A DNA stretch of 64,000 bases. Origin: Pontibacterium sinense (GTDB lineage: Bacteria > Pseudomonadota > Gammaproteobacteria > Pseudomonadales > Balneatricaceae). This document shows positions 49,060 to 58,311 of the stretch, piece after piece (the first letter of the stretch is position 1; the number at the start of each line of letters is the position of its first letter). The stretch is taken from NCBI RefSeq assembly GCF_015209595.1, contig NZ_JADEYS010000001.1, positions 62,001 through 126,000 of the forward strand. The letters are read 5' to 3'. A program made the position numbers and the translations under genes. The notes below the pieces were generated by a model. It was given only the letters and a program-made list of their open reading frames with translations. It did no database searches and had not been told where the DNA came from.

Positions 49060-50737
49060 ACGGCACCGGCGGGCTGTACAGATAGCCTTGTACCTGATCG
49101 CAACCGTGCTGGATCAGGAAGTCGAGTTGCTCAGGGGTTTCGACCCCTTCTGCGACTACTTTTTTATCCAGACTGTGGGCAAGGTTAATAATCGCACGCA
49201 CGATTTCGGCATCGTTCGGGTTGTCTGCCACATTACGGATAAAGGAACGGTCTATTTTCAGGGTACTGATCGGCAGTTTCTGTAGCAGGGCGAAAGATGA
49301 GTAACCGGTGCCGAAATCATCCAGTGCAAAATCGATGCTTAGATTAGACAGTTCCTGCAGGCAGTAACTGACATGTTGTTCATCGCTGATCAGGGCGGAC
49401 TCGGTCAGTTCAAACTCCAAAAATGCACTGTTGATCTGATTCTGGCTGATAATGCGATGAATAGTCTGTGACAGATTACTGTCCTGAAACTGGCGGAATG
49501 AGAGATTCACACCAATACGGCAGTTGTCGTAGCCCTGTAGCTGCAACTCTTTGAGTTTTATCCCGGCTTGGTGGATGGCCCAGTATCCAATCGGGATGAT
49601 CATGCCGTTGCGTTCGCAGAGACTGATAAATTCCGCTGGCATAATCAGGCCCCGTTTAGGGTGACGCCAGCGGATTAAGGTTTCTGCACCGGCGATCTTG
49701 CCGCTTTCCAGATCAATTTGGGGTTGGAAAAACAGCTCAAACTGATTGGCCCGCAAGGCAAATGCCAGCTCGGGTTCCAATTCGCTTGCGCTGCACTGTT
49801 TGTCATCCAGCGACGGATCGTAGACCTGATACGTGCCGGGATGCTCTTGTTTAGCCTGCAAACGGGCGCGTGCGGCGCGGCGCATCAATTCATCCAGATC
49901 CAATTCATCGGATGAGGTGTAATAGGCAATGCCGATGCTACACGGAAGGATTGAACTGCGGTTGTTGGTTTTGTACGGGGAGCTGGTGGCGAGCAGCAGT
50001 GTTTTGACCTGGTGCCGGGTGATTTCGTGCAGATCATCGTTGGCATCGCACGCGAGCATAATAGCGAACTCGTCGTTGCCCAGGCGGTGTATGTTATGTG
50101 CGTGTGGTGTGGCGTTGATCAGCCGATCCCGAAGTTGTACGACAATCTCATCACCGGCCTGATGGCCGTGCTGGCTGTTAAACTTGCTGAATCCGTCCAG
50201 ATCTCCGGTCAGTAGCGCTAGTTGATACTGACCGGAGACAACCTGCTTGATGAGGTTCAAATTAGTTTGGTAGAAGCAGCGGCGGTTACCCAATCCTGTT
50301 AAAGGATCGGCGTTACGTAGTTGATTAATTTCAGTTTTATTTTGATGTGCTTCGCGGGCGTAACGGAAAGCTCGGAACAATACTTCAGGTGTGGCGTGAT
50401 CCAGCGAGATATAATCGCTGGCTCCTTGCGTGAGTAATTCGTTGCCAGGTTCGCCGCCGACCTCAGGAGCCAGTACAATGATGGGCTGGGTCGGTAGTTG
50501 AGCGGTGAGCAGGCGTAACGTATGGAATGCTTCCTCGCCACAATCACTTAAGCCCAGCAGAACAATGTCGTCGGCATGTAAAGATTCCGCAGACAGCGCG
50601 TGCAGGGTTGGAAAACAGAGCAATTGTGTCGCGGTGATACCTAAAATATCACGCAGCCGATCACAGCAGCCGCTGTCACCATCGATTAATAACAACCGTG
50701 GCTGACTGTTTTTAAGCTTTTTGGGTGCCGATAACAT
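49025..50737 (-). CDS. REC-like/GGDEF/EAL cyclic-di-GMP protein
   Basis: This 570-residue cytoplasmic protein has an N-terminal receiver-like domain (1-125) without a clear phosphoacceptor. A GGDEF domain starts at DPLTGLGNRRCF; its active-site loop reads RLGNDEFA, one residue off GGDEF. The EAL domain has GAETLIRW (ETL instead of EAL). The remaining EAL catalytic segments look intact (GVNLSFRQF, FELTESALI, ALDDFGTGYSS, KIDRSFI, VAEGVET). It is most likely a c-di-GMP phosphodiesterase with an inactive or GTP-sensing GGDEF domain. The start at 50737 is the first ATG of the frame. Confidence 0.87.
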   Translation of the reverse strand: MLSAPKKLKNSQPRLLLIDGDSGCCDRLRDILGITATQLLCFPTLHALSAESLHADDIVLLGLSDCGEEAFHTLRLLTAQLPTQPIIVLAPEVGGEPGNELLTQGASDYISLDHATPEVLFRAFRYAREAHQNKTEINQLRNADPLTGLGNRRCFYQTNLNLIKQVVSGQYQLALLTGDLDGFSKFNSQHGHQAGDEIVVQLRDRLINATPHAHNIHRLGNDEFAIMLACDANDDLHEITRHQVKTLLLATSSPYKTNNRSSILPCSIGIAYYTSSDELDLDELMRRAARARLQAKQEHPGTYQVYDPSLDDKQCSASELEPELAFALRANQFELFFQPQIDLESGKIAGAETLIRWRHPKRGLIMPAEFISLCERNGMIIPIGYWAIHQAGIKLKELQLQGYDNCRIGVNLSFRQFQDSNLSQTIHRIISQNQINSAFLEFELTESALISDEQHVSYCLQELSNLSIDFALDDFGTGYSSFALLQKLPISTLKIDRSFIRNVADNPNDAEIVRAIINLAHSLDKKVVAEGVETPEQLDFLIQHGCDQVQGYLYSPPVPFKDFVQMLEQA

Positions 50738-50992
50738 CGGACGTTTCCCCCTTCACGCCAAGGGTCCTGGGCTTAACTGAGCCATGTTGTTGAAATGCGA
50801 ACATGTCATAATTGTGTTTTGACGATATCTGCATCATATAGTGTTCTTGAGCTAAATTTCAAACGTACGTTTTAATTTGTTTGTTCTCAGTGTGTTATGA
50901 GTTACTTAGTGTTTAAACCTCGGTCAGAAGTTACCTTTTTTGAATCATTAATCAAGTACTTGTGTCGACAAAATTTCCGGAGTGTCACTTAA

Positions 50993-53002
50993 ATGTCCCG
51001 ATTAAACCCCCGGCAGCGGGAGGCAGTTAACTACATCAGCGGTCCGTTGCTGGTGCTGGCGGGTGCTGGTTCAGGCAAAACCAGTGTGATTACCCGGAAG
51101 ATTGCGTACCTGATCAATGAATGCGGCGTGTCCGCCCACAATGTGGCTGCGGTAACGTTTACCAACAAAGCGGCCCGTGAGATGAAAGAGCGTGTATCGT
51201 CGCTGCTGGTGGGGAAGCCGACCAAAGGACTGACGGTCTCCACATTTCATAACCTGGGTCTCAACATCATCCGTAAAGAACATCGGGTGTTGGGCTTTAA
51301 ACCGGGATTTTCCATCTTTGATGATCAGGACAGCAAAGCGCTGCTGAAAGATTTGATGCTGCATAATGGCGAGGATACCGATCAGGTTGACGCTGTGGTG
51401 CATCAGATATCGAACTGGAAGAACGACATGGTTGAGCCGGAAACCGCGTTGGCCACAGCTCAGCTGCCGCAGGATATTCTTGCGGCACGTGCATATGAAT
51501 CGTACAACAGCCATTTGCGTGCTTATAACGCGGTGGATTTTGATGATCTGATCCTGATCCCGGTGAAGTTGTTTACCGAGCATCCCGATGTGCTGGACCG
51601 CTGGCAGAATCGCATCCGTTATTTGCTGGTGGATGAGTATCAGGATACTAACTTGTCTCAGTACCGACTGGTGCGTCAGCTGGTCGGCCATCGCGGAGCA
51701 CTGACCGTCGTAGGTGATGATGACCAGTCGATTTACGCGTGGCGTGGCGCGAGGCCTGAAAATCTGGTGCAGCTGAACGAGGACTTTCCGTCTCTGAAGG
51801 TGGTGAAGCTTGAGCAGAATTACCGTTCAACCAGCCGTATCCTGAAGGCGGCCAATACCCTGATCGCGAATAATCCACACGTGTTTGAGAAGACCTTGTG
51901 GAGTGAAATGGGGTTTGGTGATGAATTGCGGGTTATCCACACCCGGAATGAAGATGCTGAGTGTGAACGTATCGCCACCGAAATTCTTGATCAGCACCTG
52001 CGTAAAAAGGTGCAGTTCAAGGATTTTGCCGTGTTGTACCGCGGGAACTTTCAGGCGCGCCTGATGGAGATGAAGCTGCAGTCTTATCAGGTGCCTTACA
52101 AGCTCAGTGGCGGCACCTCGTTTTTTGCACGGGCTGAAATTAAAGACCTGATGTCTTATCTCAAGGTGCTGGTGAATCCGGACGACGACAATGCGTTCCT
52201 GCGTATTATCAACTTGCCGCGCCGTGAAATCGGGCCAAGTACCTTGCAGAAGCTGGGGCAGTACTCTGTCGAACGCCAGATCGGCATGTTTGCCGCGTGT
52301 GATGAGCTGGGGCTGGAGCAATCGTTGCCTGCCGCGGCGGTGGATCGGTTACGCCGGTTCTGTAAGTGGATGCACAATATCTATCGTAAGAGTGAGCGGG
52401 GCGATCCGATTGAGGCCGTACGTGAGCTGATCATGGATATTGATTATGAAGGTTGGATCCGTCAGAACAGTTCCAGCGAAGCGATGGGCGACAAACGCAT
52501 ACAGAATGTCTGGTTTCTGGTCGATTCCCTGAAGAATACGCTGGAACGGTTGCAGGAAGACGACCCCGATGCAGGCCTGAAGGAAACCATCGCGCGCTTG
52601 ATGTTGCTCGATATGCTGGACCAGCAGGCGGAAGATGAAGACGACAACCGCGTTCAACTGATGACCCTGCATGCCTCCAAAGGTCTGGAGTTTCCGCACG
52701 TGTTTCTGATGGGTATGGAAGAGGAGTTGTTACCCCATCGCAACAGTATCGAAACCGACAATATAGAAGAGGAACGCCGTCTGGCGTACGTGGGGATTAC
52801 CCGTGCCCGTGAAACCCTGACCATGACATTGGCCAAGCAGCGTAAGCAATACGGTGAAGTTGTGGATTGTGCGCCAAGCCGGTTTATCGCCGAGTTGCCG
52901 CAGGATGATCTGGATATTGAAGGTGGATCAGAAAGTTGTCCGGTGCGCAGTCGTGAACGGGGTCAGGCGACGTTATCTAACCTACGCAACATGTTTGATT
53001 GA
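50993..53002 (+). CDS. rep: ATP-dependent DNA helicase Rep
   Basis: This 669-residue SF1A helicase (E. coli Rep: 673) removes protein roadblocks ahead of replication forks. Motif I is LAGAGSGKTSVI, motif Ia VTFTNKAAREMKER, motif II LLVDEYQDTN, motif III VGDDDQSIYAWRGA, motif IV LEQNYRST, and motif VI VGITRARETL. It is preceded by a 255-bp AT-rich gap and closed by a strong terminator. Confidence 0.95.
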   Translation: MSRLNPRQREAVNYISGPLLVLAGAGSGKTSVITRKIAYLINECGVSAHNVAAVTFTNKAAREMKERVSSLLVGKPTKGLTVSTFHNLGLNIIRKEHRVLGFKPGFSIFDDQDSKALLKDLMLHNGEDTDQVDAVVHQISNWKNDMVEPETALATAQLPQDILAARAYESYNSHLRAYNAVDFDDLILIPVKLFTEHPDVLDRWQNRIRYLLVDEYQDTNLSQYRLVRQLVGHRGALTVVGDDDQSIYAWRGARPENLVQLNEDFPSLKVVKLEQNYRSTSRILKAANTLIANNPHVFEKTLWSEMGFGDELRVIHTRNEDAECERIATEILDQHLRKKVQFKDFAVLYRGNFQARLMEMKLQSYQVPYKLSGGTSFFARAEIKDLMSYLKVLVNPDDDNAFLRIINLPRREIGPSTLQKLGQYSVERQIGMFAACDELGLEQSLPAAAVDRLRRFCKWMHNIYRKSERGDPIEAVRELIMDIDYEGWIRQNSSSEAMGDKRIQNVWFLVDSLKNTLERLQEDDPDAGLKETIARLMLLDMLDQQAEDEDDNRVQLMTLHASKGLEFPHVFLMGMEEELLPHRNSIETDNIEEERRLAYVGITRARETLTMTLAKQRKQYGEVVDCAPSRFIAELPQDDLDIEGGSESCPVRSRERGQATLSNLRNMFD

Positions 53003-53029
53003 AGCGACCGCTGAATATCAGGCACAAAA

Positions 53030-53056
53030 AAGGCCGCTCATCAGCGGCCTTCTTTT
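53030..53056. terminator. Terminator between rep and the cytochrome c5 gene
   Basis: AAGGCCGCT/AGCGGCCTT with a four-base loop has T-rich flanks on both strands and serves the two convergent genes. Confidence 0.9.
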
Positions 53057-53071
53057 TCGACTCAGGCTAAA

Positions 53072-53488
53072 TTATTTAGCGCTGTCCAGCATGTACTGGA
53101 TAGAGCCCTGAATCTCATCGTCAGAACAGTCAGCACAAGTACCACGTGGTGGCATTGCGTTGATACCGTTGATCGCATTCGCCATCAGAGTTTCCATGCC
53201 TTTACCTGCACGGTCAGCCCAATCAGCTGTGCCGAATTTAGGAGCGCCAGCAACACCTGTACCGTGACATGCTGCACATTTAGTGTTGTAAACGTCTTCA
53301 GCAGAACGAGCACCGCCGGAAGCCGCAACCGCAGGAGCGCCACCGCAAGTGTCGTCGCCTTCTACGCAAACAGAGCCTACCGCTTTGATACGCTCAATAA
53401 TTTTTTCTTCTTCAGTAGCCGCCTGAACAGAAGTAGCCAGCATAAAGCCCAGCCCCAGAGCGCACAGCATAGAAGCAAATTTCTTCAC
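53072..53488 (-). CDS. Cytochrome c5-type periplasmic cytochrome c
   Basis: This 138-residue protein has a Sec signal (cleavage after VQA). One covalent haem site is seen, CAACHGTG, with axial Met in NAMPPRG. Two extra Cys pairs flank it: SVCVEGDDTCGG upstream and GTCADCSDDE after the Met, the latter typical of cytochrome c5. It is a small electron carrier to terminal oxidases. Position beside rep matches pseudomonads. Confidence 0.93.
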   Translation of the reverse strand: MKKFASMLCALGLGFMLATSVQAATEEEKIIERIKAVGSVCVEGDDTCGGAPAVAASGGARSAEDVYNTKCAACHGTGVAGAPKFGTADWADRAGKGMETLMANAINGINAMPPRGTCADCSDDEIQGSIQYMLDSAK

Positions 53489-53793
53489 AGTTACGACCTC
53501 ACAATCATCCTAAATTTAAAAATATTTCACAGTCTGGTCTGCCGGATGCCCCTCACGAGCGAGTGCAGACTCCACTGCGCAAAACTTAATCGGCGGGCAT
53601 TATAACGGTAAATACGCACAACGGAAACGGGGCTTTGGCAAAGGTCTAAGGTGAAATTTACAAAAGCATCCACATTGGCGTGCTATTTGCCCGTTTTTTG
53701 ACCTGAATTAACAAACTAAGCTGTCTGTTTTTTGTACGCCCCGCGGGTCTGGATAGATCAATCTTTAACCGCCTTAAACCCGCATGAACAAAG

Positions 53794-53887
53794 ACTTGGC
53801 AAATGGGTCGCAGATACGTAATATTGGCGCCTGCAAACACTTCCTAGCGCCTGTAGCTCAGCTGGATAGAGTAGCAGGTTCCGATCC
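53794..53887 (+). repeat. Left 94-bp direct repeat of the island (attL)
   Basis: All 94 bases are identical to 60345-60438. The repeat starts two bases before the tRNA-Arg -35 box and ends just after the anticodon loop. Confidence 0.9.
53847..53887 (+). pseudogene. 5' half of tRNA-Arg(CCG) at the island's left end
   Basis: This is the first 41 bases of the tRNA (acceptor 5' strand, D arm, anticodon stem 5' side and loop). The 3' half is missing and replaced by island DNA. The promoter TTGGCA-N17-TAATAT (53796-53824) is intact, so a truncated transcript running into the island is possible. Confidence 0.85.
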
Positions 53888-54201
53888 CATCACCTCTAAT
53901 ACCCTCTCAAAATCAATCAGATACGCCCTGAACGCTGCCTCACTATGTATTGGCGTTTTGGTCGGATCATCCTCTTTTCGTCAGTAGCTATGTTGTGATG
54001 CTCAGCGGCACATTGTGGTCACATGTTATGAAATAACAGTTATCATTTATTATGAGGCGCTCTACTAAATCAGTTTCCACTACTGCCTGTTTTCTGTCCT
54101 AAACTAGTCAGGTAAGCGCCTTGGTATACTTGCCACGGAGGATTAAACGAGTTAGGTTGTCTTAATTGGCGAACTAATAGATCAAAAAACACCCAGTTTC
54201 G

Positions 54202-54230
54202 TTTACACTATACGTAGTTACATGTATTAT
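54202..54230 (+). promoter_or_regulatory. Sigma-70-like promoter for the 61-aa orphan
   Basis: TTTACA, a 17-bp spacer, and TATTAT each match consensus at five of six positions. The predicted leader of about 90 nt can form a small GC hairpin (CCGC/GCGG near 54239-54255). Confidence 0.6.
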
Positions 54231-54328
54231 GTGCGTCCCGCTGAAAACGGCGGTGTTTTATATTAAGTAACGTGTAAGTAATGTTGTCAGTGTAACGTCT
54301 TGGGAAAAAGGACTAATAGGAATTCATC

Positions 54329-54514
54329 ATGAGCACTCAAGAATTTTTACAGCAATGGGCTACGGATAACGGCGTTAAAGGAATCCGTTTTTACCCTACT
54401 AATCCAACTGCAGATTCTGCAGAGGGTATCCTTGCTGCAGCACATGAGGCTATTGTGAATCTTGATAACGGCCGTGCTGTTGCATTTGTAGATCCTATCC
54501 AAGCTTCTGAATAA
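54329..54514 (+). CDS. 61-aa acidic protein of unknown function
   Basis: This small acidic soluble protein (starts MSTQEFLQQWATDNG, ends DPIQASE) has no signal or membrane segment, and I recognise no family. It has everything needed for high expression: a near-consensus promoter 100 bp upstream, an AGGAAT ribosome site and a strong terminator 22 bp after the stop. It is a one-gene transcription unit inside a defence-like island. An anti-restriction, inhibitor or regulator role is possible but not shown. Confidence 0.65.
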   Translation: MSTQEFLQQWATDNGVKGIRFYPTNPTADSAEGILAAAHEAIVNLDNGRAVAFVDPIQASE

Positions 54515-54535
54515 ACTATTCTCCTAATATAAAAG

Positions 54536-54561
54536 CGGGCCCTATTATGGCCCGTTTTTTA
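54536..54561 (+). terminator. Terminator after the 61-aa gene
   Basis: CGGGCC/GGCCCG with a 7-nt loop is followed by six T's. Confidence 0.85.
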
Positions 54562-54644
54562 TTGTCTGAGTTTTACTTCAACTTCGAAGTTATCTTTTCC
54601 ATCTGAGCGGGCCTTTGCTCAGGTTATGTATCGGCGGGATTGCC

Positions 54645-55304
54645 ATGACAGAATTTGAAAAGCTACTAGTATCCAGAGCTGAGGATGTAAGGATGTCCCT
54701 ATATAATGCTCTGGAATTCAACCCATCAGTTAAGTATGCAACCGCACATCTTATTCATGCGATCGAAGAAGTATCTGGTTGTCAAATACGGTCACTGGCA
54801 GTGAATATGGAACGGGACGAGTTACGTGGAATGCTTGCTGTTTTTGATTCTCCAGGTGCTTTTAGTAAATGGTTAGATCAGCGTCCAGGATACAAAGCGC
54901 ATCTGCAGCCGATTAGCGATGGAGCGAAAGGTGTGGGGCTCGTGATACTTAGCTCTAAGATCAATGATTGCTGGAAGCGATTCACTCTCATAAAAGAAGC
55001 GTCGCATCTATTATTTGAAGCAGATGAATTAATAACACATTCTACGGATATTCAGGCTCTAGCAAAGGCAGTTGTTGATATCCCTGCTCTGGGCAGGCCT
55101 GATGCGCAAGCAGAGCTTTTTGTTAGGGATTATGCGGGTATAGCAGCCGCACTTGAACTGCTTATGCCAGCACATATTAAAGAGAATGTTAGTCACTGGG
55201 TGAATGTTGACAAACAAACACCCTATCAGGTTGCTGAGAAACTCCGCATACCTGAAAAGTTTGTAGAGATAAGACTAAATCAGTGGAGCTTACCAGGAGG
55301 GTAA
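54645..55304 (+). CDS. ImmA/IrrE-like protein with a degenerate zinc motif
   Basis: This 219-residue protein starts at the ATG at 54645 (open frame to 54615). The layout resembles the ImmA/IrrE metallopeptidases: a helix with FTLIKEASHLLF where active members have FTLAHELGHLLL, a following AALELLMPAHI segment, and a C-terminal region (YQVAEKLRIPEKFVEIRLNQW) like the usual substrate-recognition end. The first zinc His of HExxH is replaced by Lys (KEASH), so peptidase activity is doubtful. Active relatives cleave phage or ICE repressors; no XRE repressor is adjacent here. Confidence 0.55.
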   Translation: MTEFEKLLVSRAEDVRMSLYNALEFNPSVKYATAHLIHAIEEVSGCQIRSLAVNMERDELRGMLAVFDSPGAFSKWLDQRPGYKAHLQPISDGAKGVGLVILSSKINDCWKRFTLIKEASHLLFEADELITHSTDIQALAKAVVDIPALGRPDAQAELFVRDYAGIAAALELLMPAHIKENVSHWVNVDKQTPYQVAEKLRIPEKFVEIRLNQWSLPGG

Positions 55305-55575
55305 TCTCCACCTAATCAACTGGAACGACTTTGACTTGGGTTTTAACTCGCTCAACAGATAAATAAACCGTTGTTCACTCACATGCTCAATACGAAGGGG
55401 AACCAGTAACCATGCTGCTTCCCCTTTGTTTTGCCTATTCCTCATATATCGTGCCGGATGTTCTGGTCACAATCTGATCACACTTCTTCCAATTTTTCCC
55501 CCGACACCGTGTGACCGGCCCCCTAAAATCGTTATCAGCTTATCAAGTTGATGTTGATCTGTCGGGAGTCGAAAC

Positions 55576-56535
55576 ATGGCAACAATCCGGAAGTTAAGAA
55601 ACAAATGGCAGGCACAGGTGCGCCTGAAAGGGCACAAACCGCAAGCCAAGTCCTTCACGCTGAAATCAGATGCTGTGGCGTGGGCTAGAATGATCGAGGC
55701 TGAGATTCAGAAGGGTGTGTTTGTCGATACATCAGTGGCAGAGCGTATGACCGTCAGGGATGCGATTGAGAAATACCTATCCTTGTTAACCGATCCAAAG
55801 AAACAGCGCGTAGAGCGATCCACGGCGCGTCCAGTGATTGCTTTCCTCGGTCATACTTCATTGTTTAACCTTTCTAATCAAAACCTTGCGGATTTTCGGG
55901 ATGATCAACTCAAGCAGGTCGGACCTACTACGGTTGTTCACCGTCTGTCTCTTCTGAGTAAAGTCCTGAAGCTCGCACATCAAGAGTGGGGCGTGCCTTT
56001 CCCGAAGGGTATTCCAACTGTGAGGAAGCCTAAACGCCCCAGAGGACGAGATCGACGGTTATTGGACTCTGAGTATGATCAGCTGTTGGTAGCGCTCACA
56101 GAGTCACCAGTGGTCCAGAAAGTTGTTGTGCTGGCAGTAGAAACCGCTATGCGTCGAGGCGAGCTGGCAAAGATCAAATGGGAACATATCGATTTCAAAA
56201 ATCGGACGCTTCATATCCCTGAGACTAAGACTGGGGTGCCCCGTAATGTGCCGCTGTCAGATCGGGCCGTTGCGTTGCTTGAAGGTATGGATAGGAATGC
56301 GCAGAGAGTCTTTGAAATCCAGCCAGACAGCATCTCACAGGCGTTCGAGCGTGCATGTAAACGGGCTGACATCGAAGGACTTCGGTTCCACGATCTGCGG
56401 CATGAAGCCACCAGCCGCTTTTTCGAAAAGGGTTTGAATACGATGGAGGTGGCGACGATTACCGGTCACAAAACATTGGAGATGCTGAACCGCTATACCC
56501 ATCTCCGCGCCGAGGATTTAGTCAGCCGAATCTGA
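55576..56535 (+). CDS. Tyrosine-family site-specific integrase
   Basis: This 319-residue recombinase has an N-terminal SAM-like core-binding domain and a C-terminal catalytic domain. The catalytic residues are Arg in ETAMRRGELAKIKW, the His-x-x-Arg in FHDLRHEATS, His in ITGHKT and the nucleophile Tyr in LNRYTHL. It presumably integrates and excises the island at tRNA-Arg(CCG). It is unusual in lying 1.7 kb from the nearest repeat and not next to it, so part of the original element may be lost or rearranged. Confidence 0.92.
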   Translation: MATIRKLRNKWQAQVRLKGHKPQAKSFTLKSDAVAWARMIEAEIQKGVFVDTSVAERMTVRDAIEKYLSLLTDPKKQRVERSTARPVIAFLGHTSLFNLSNQNLADFRDDQLKQVGPTTVVHRLSLLSKVLKLAHQEWGVPFPKGIPTVRKPKRPRGRDRRLLDSEYDQLLVALTESPVVQKVVVLAVETAMRRGELAKIKWEHIDFKNRTLHIPETKTGVPRNVPLSDRAVALLEGMDRNAQRVFEIQPDSISQAFERACKRADIEGLRFHDLRHEATSRFFEKGLNTMEVATITGHKTLEMLNRYTHLRAEDLVSRI

Positions 56536-57368
56536 AGTATAAGGTTACTGAGTGGCGGGCGGTTTTCATCGCCTGCACTACCTTCATCAACTCCGAAATT
56601 TTCTAGGGGTTATCCACGTCATCCGGAAAAATCATTGATGAACTGTTGACTCTGAAGTCTTCTTTAATTCCGCGAGCTTTTGGGTATGGATGGAATAACC
56701 CGTAATATAGAAAAGTCTTATTAATATAATGGAAGAGAGGCATATACCCAAAAACTCCATGGGGTTGGTTGGATGTTTGTTACCGGAGTAAATAATCATT
56801 GGCGGAGTAGCACTGACAAGAGTTAGAGGATGTTATGTGGCTTACGCCGAAGACATGGATCAATGCGTTAGCATGATGAATGGAATGAATTGGAGAAGAT
56901 TGCTCATTAGGAAAGACATGACTTCCCCTACCCCACGGGAAGGGTTAAACCTTCAACCAGTGAAGTAAGTCGGGTCGATCCTAATGTCCTCAGACCGCGT
57001 ATAGCGGCTTGCTCATTGAGGGGGCGACTTCGCTGTATTTTGTATTCAAACTATGGGGAAAGTTTGTCACTAGCAGACCTACAGCGACCTCTTTTTAGAG
57101 TAGACTCCGGTCATGAACCCTATGCCAGTTCCCTTCTGGGTTCCGTCAATCTTAGACTGACTTTACGACCATGCCCGAACGTTCGAACTCTCACCGATAA
57201 AGCATGGAAGGTAACAAGTATTTATTTTACTATGTCTAGCTTGTCTAAGTCAAAAATATCCTTTGCTATCAAATAGATAATTAAAAAATATTTAGTTTAT
57301 AATTTCGCTCTGCTTCCGACATGTTTAAGCGAGTCTATTGCAATGATTGTCGAAAGGTCCTTGATTCT
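56536..57368. other. 833-bp gap without a convincing gene
   Basis: The only longer open frame (57016-57276, plus) has no ribosome site or family resemblance. A dyad CTTCCC-N9-GGGAAG at 56922-56942 is visible. Otherwise the stretch is AT-rich with nothing I can support. Confidence 0.5.
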
Positions 57369-58211
57369 CTACAAGCTTTTTTGAGAGGCTGATCGCTGCA
57401 GTTTCTTCCTATCGCCGGCTTTGTTCAATGAGTGCATTTGACGGTGACAGTTTGGGCAAAGTGCCGCAACGTTGTCAGTGGTGTCCCGGCCGCCTTCGGA
57501 TAGCCACTCAATGTGGTGCACTTCTAAATACGGCTCACCGCCAGGTTTCAGGAATGGAGCTGGTTGTTCGCAAAGCTCACAGCATCCCTGAGCCCGTCTG
57601 AGAGCGAATTCAACAACGAGTGGATCACGTGGATGCTGCACGGAACAAACGCTTCTATCTGTTCGTGCTGAGCTCTTAGGGCGATTGCGGAGTCTCCGTG
57701 TAAGGTCTTGATCTGAAAGTGCTTTAGCGGCCTTCTGGCGCGCGATTAACGTGACTGAGAGCTCGTCGACTTGAATCTCAGGTGCAGGAGCTCCTGTAAT
57801 GAGCTTCAATGGGAAAACCCACACGCTGCGGTAATTTCCTTCGGTGTCGGGTTGGACCTCCTTATATGGGCTGTCAGCCAGTTCTACTTCGCCAACAAAG
57901 ATGTAGTCAGTCGACTTTCCGGTGAATCTCTCGAAATAAAAAACTTGGATGCCGGTCATAGGAGACTCGGCGAGTGTCTTATTGCTCCTGGATAACGTTT
58001 GGTCGCCAATGAGCCCCATGCCGGTGTAGTGCAAAATACCGTTCTCGTCCCATCGATCGTCATAGAGAGACTTAGCGTGGTCTGTGAACAGCACCAAACA
58101 GTTGCGTCGGTTGCTTTTACGCATTCCACCTTGAGGTCCACACAGGAAGAGATCGCAAAGGTCCTGGTTGGAAATACGCTGCCCCGGGGCTAAGTTGGGC
58201 TGGAACGTCAT
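57369..58211 (-). CDS. SRA-like/HNH endonuclease, probable modified-DNA restriction enzyme
   Basis: This encodes 280 residues from the ATG at 58211; the frame extends to 58394, but that would overlap the divergent mrr-like gene. The N-terminal 160 residues resemble an SRA/YDG-type base-flipping domain: GPQGGMRKSNR, then ILHYTGMGLIGDQTLSRSN, then NKTLAES and YIFVGEVEL. The C-terminal HNH nuclease has zinc cysteines (GCCELCEQ and LCPNCHRQMH) around the active site LEVHHIEWLSEGG with the catalytic His pair. This is the architecture of type IV enzymes that cut DNA with modified cytosine. It is divergent from the Mrr-like gene by 100 bp. Confidence 0.72.
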   Translation of the reverse strand: MTFQPNLAPGQRISNQDLCDLFLCGPQGGMRKSNRRNCLVLFTDHAKSLYDDRWDENGILHYTGMGLIGDQTLSRSNKTLAESPMTGIQVFYFERFTGKSTDYIFVGEVELADSPYKEVQPDTEGNYRSVWVFPLKLITGAPAPEIQVDELSVTLIARQKAAKALSDQDLTRRLRNRPKSSARTDRSVCSVQHPRDPLVVEFALRRAQGCCELCEQPAPFLKPGGEPYLEVHHIEWLSEGGRDTTDNVAALCPNCHRQMHSLNKAGDRKKLQRSASQKSL

Positions 58212-58311
58212 GTCATCATTCCCTAATGAATATATGTTCGGGTAATGGATATTAGCAGCAATGCCTGTAGGTGCTAAACTGGCGGTCCCATAATCATGAC
58301 AGGGATTTAAT

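Noticed and set aside
53784..53987. Open frame across the left half-tRNA
   Set aside because: Its middle (APVAQLDRVAGS) is the well-known false translation of tRNA sequence. No ribosome site or family support.
57016..57276. 86-aa open frame in the island gap
   Set aside because: No ribosome site, no recognisable domain and a composition unlike the neighbouring real genes.
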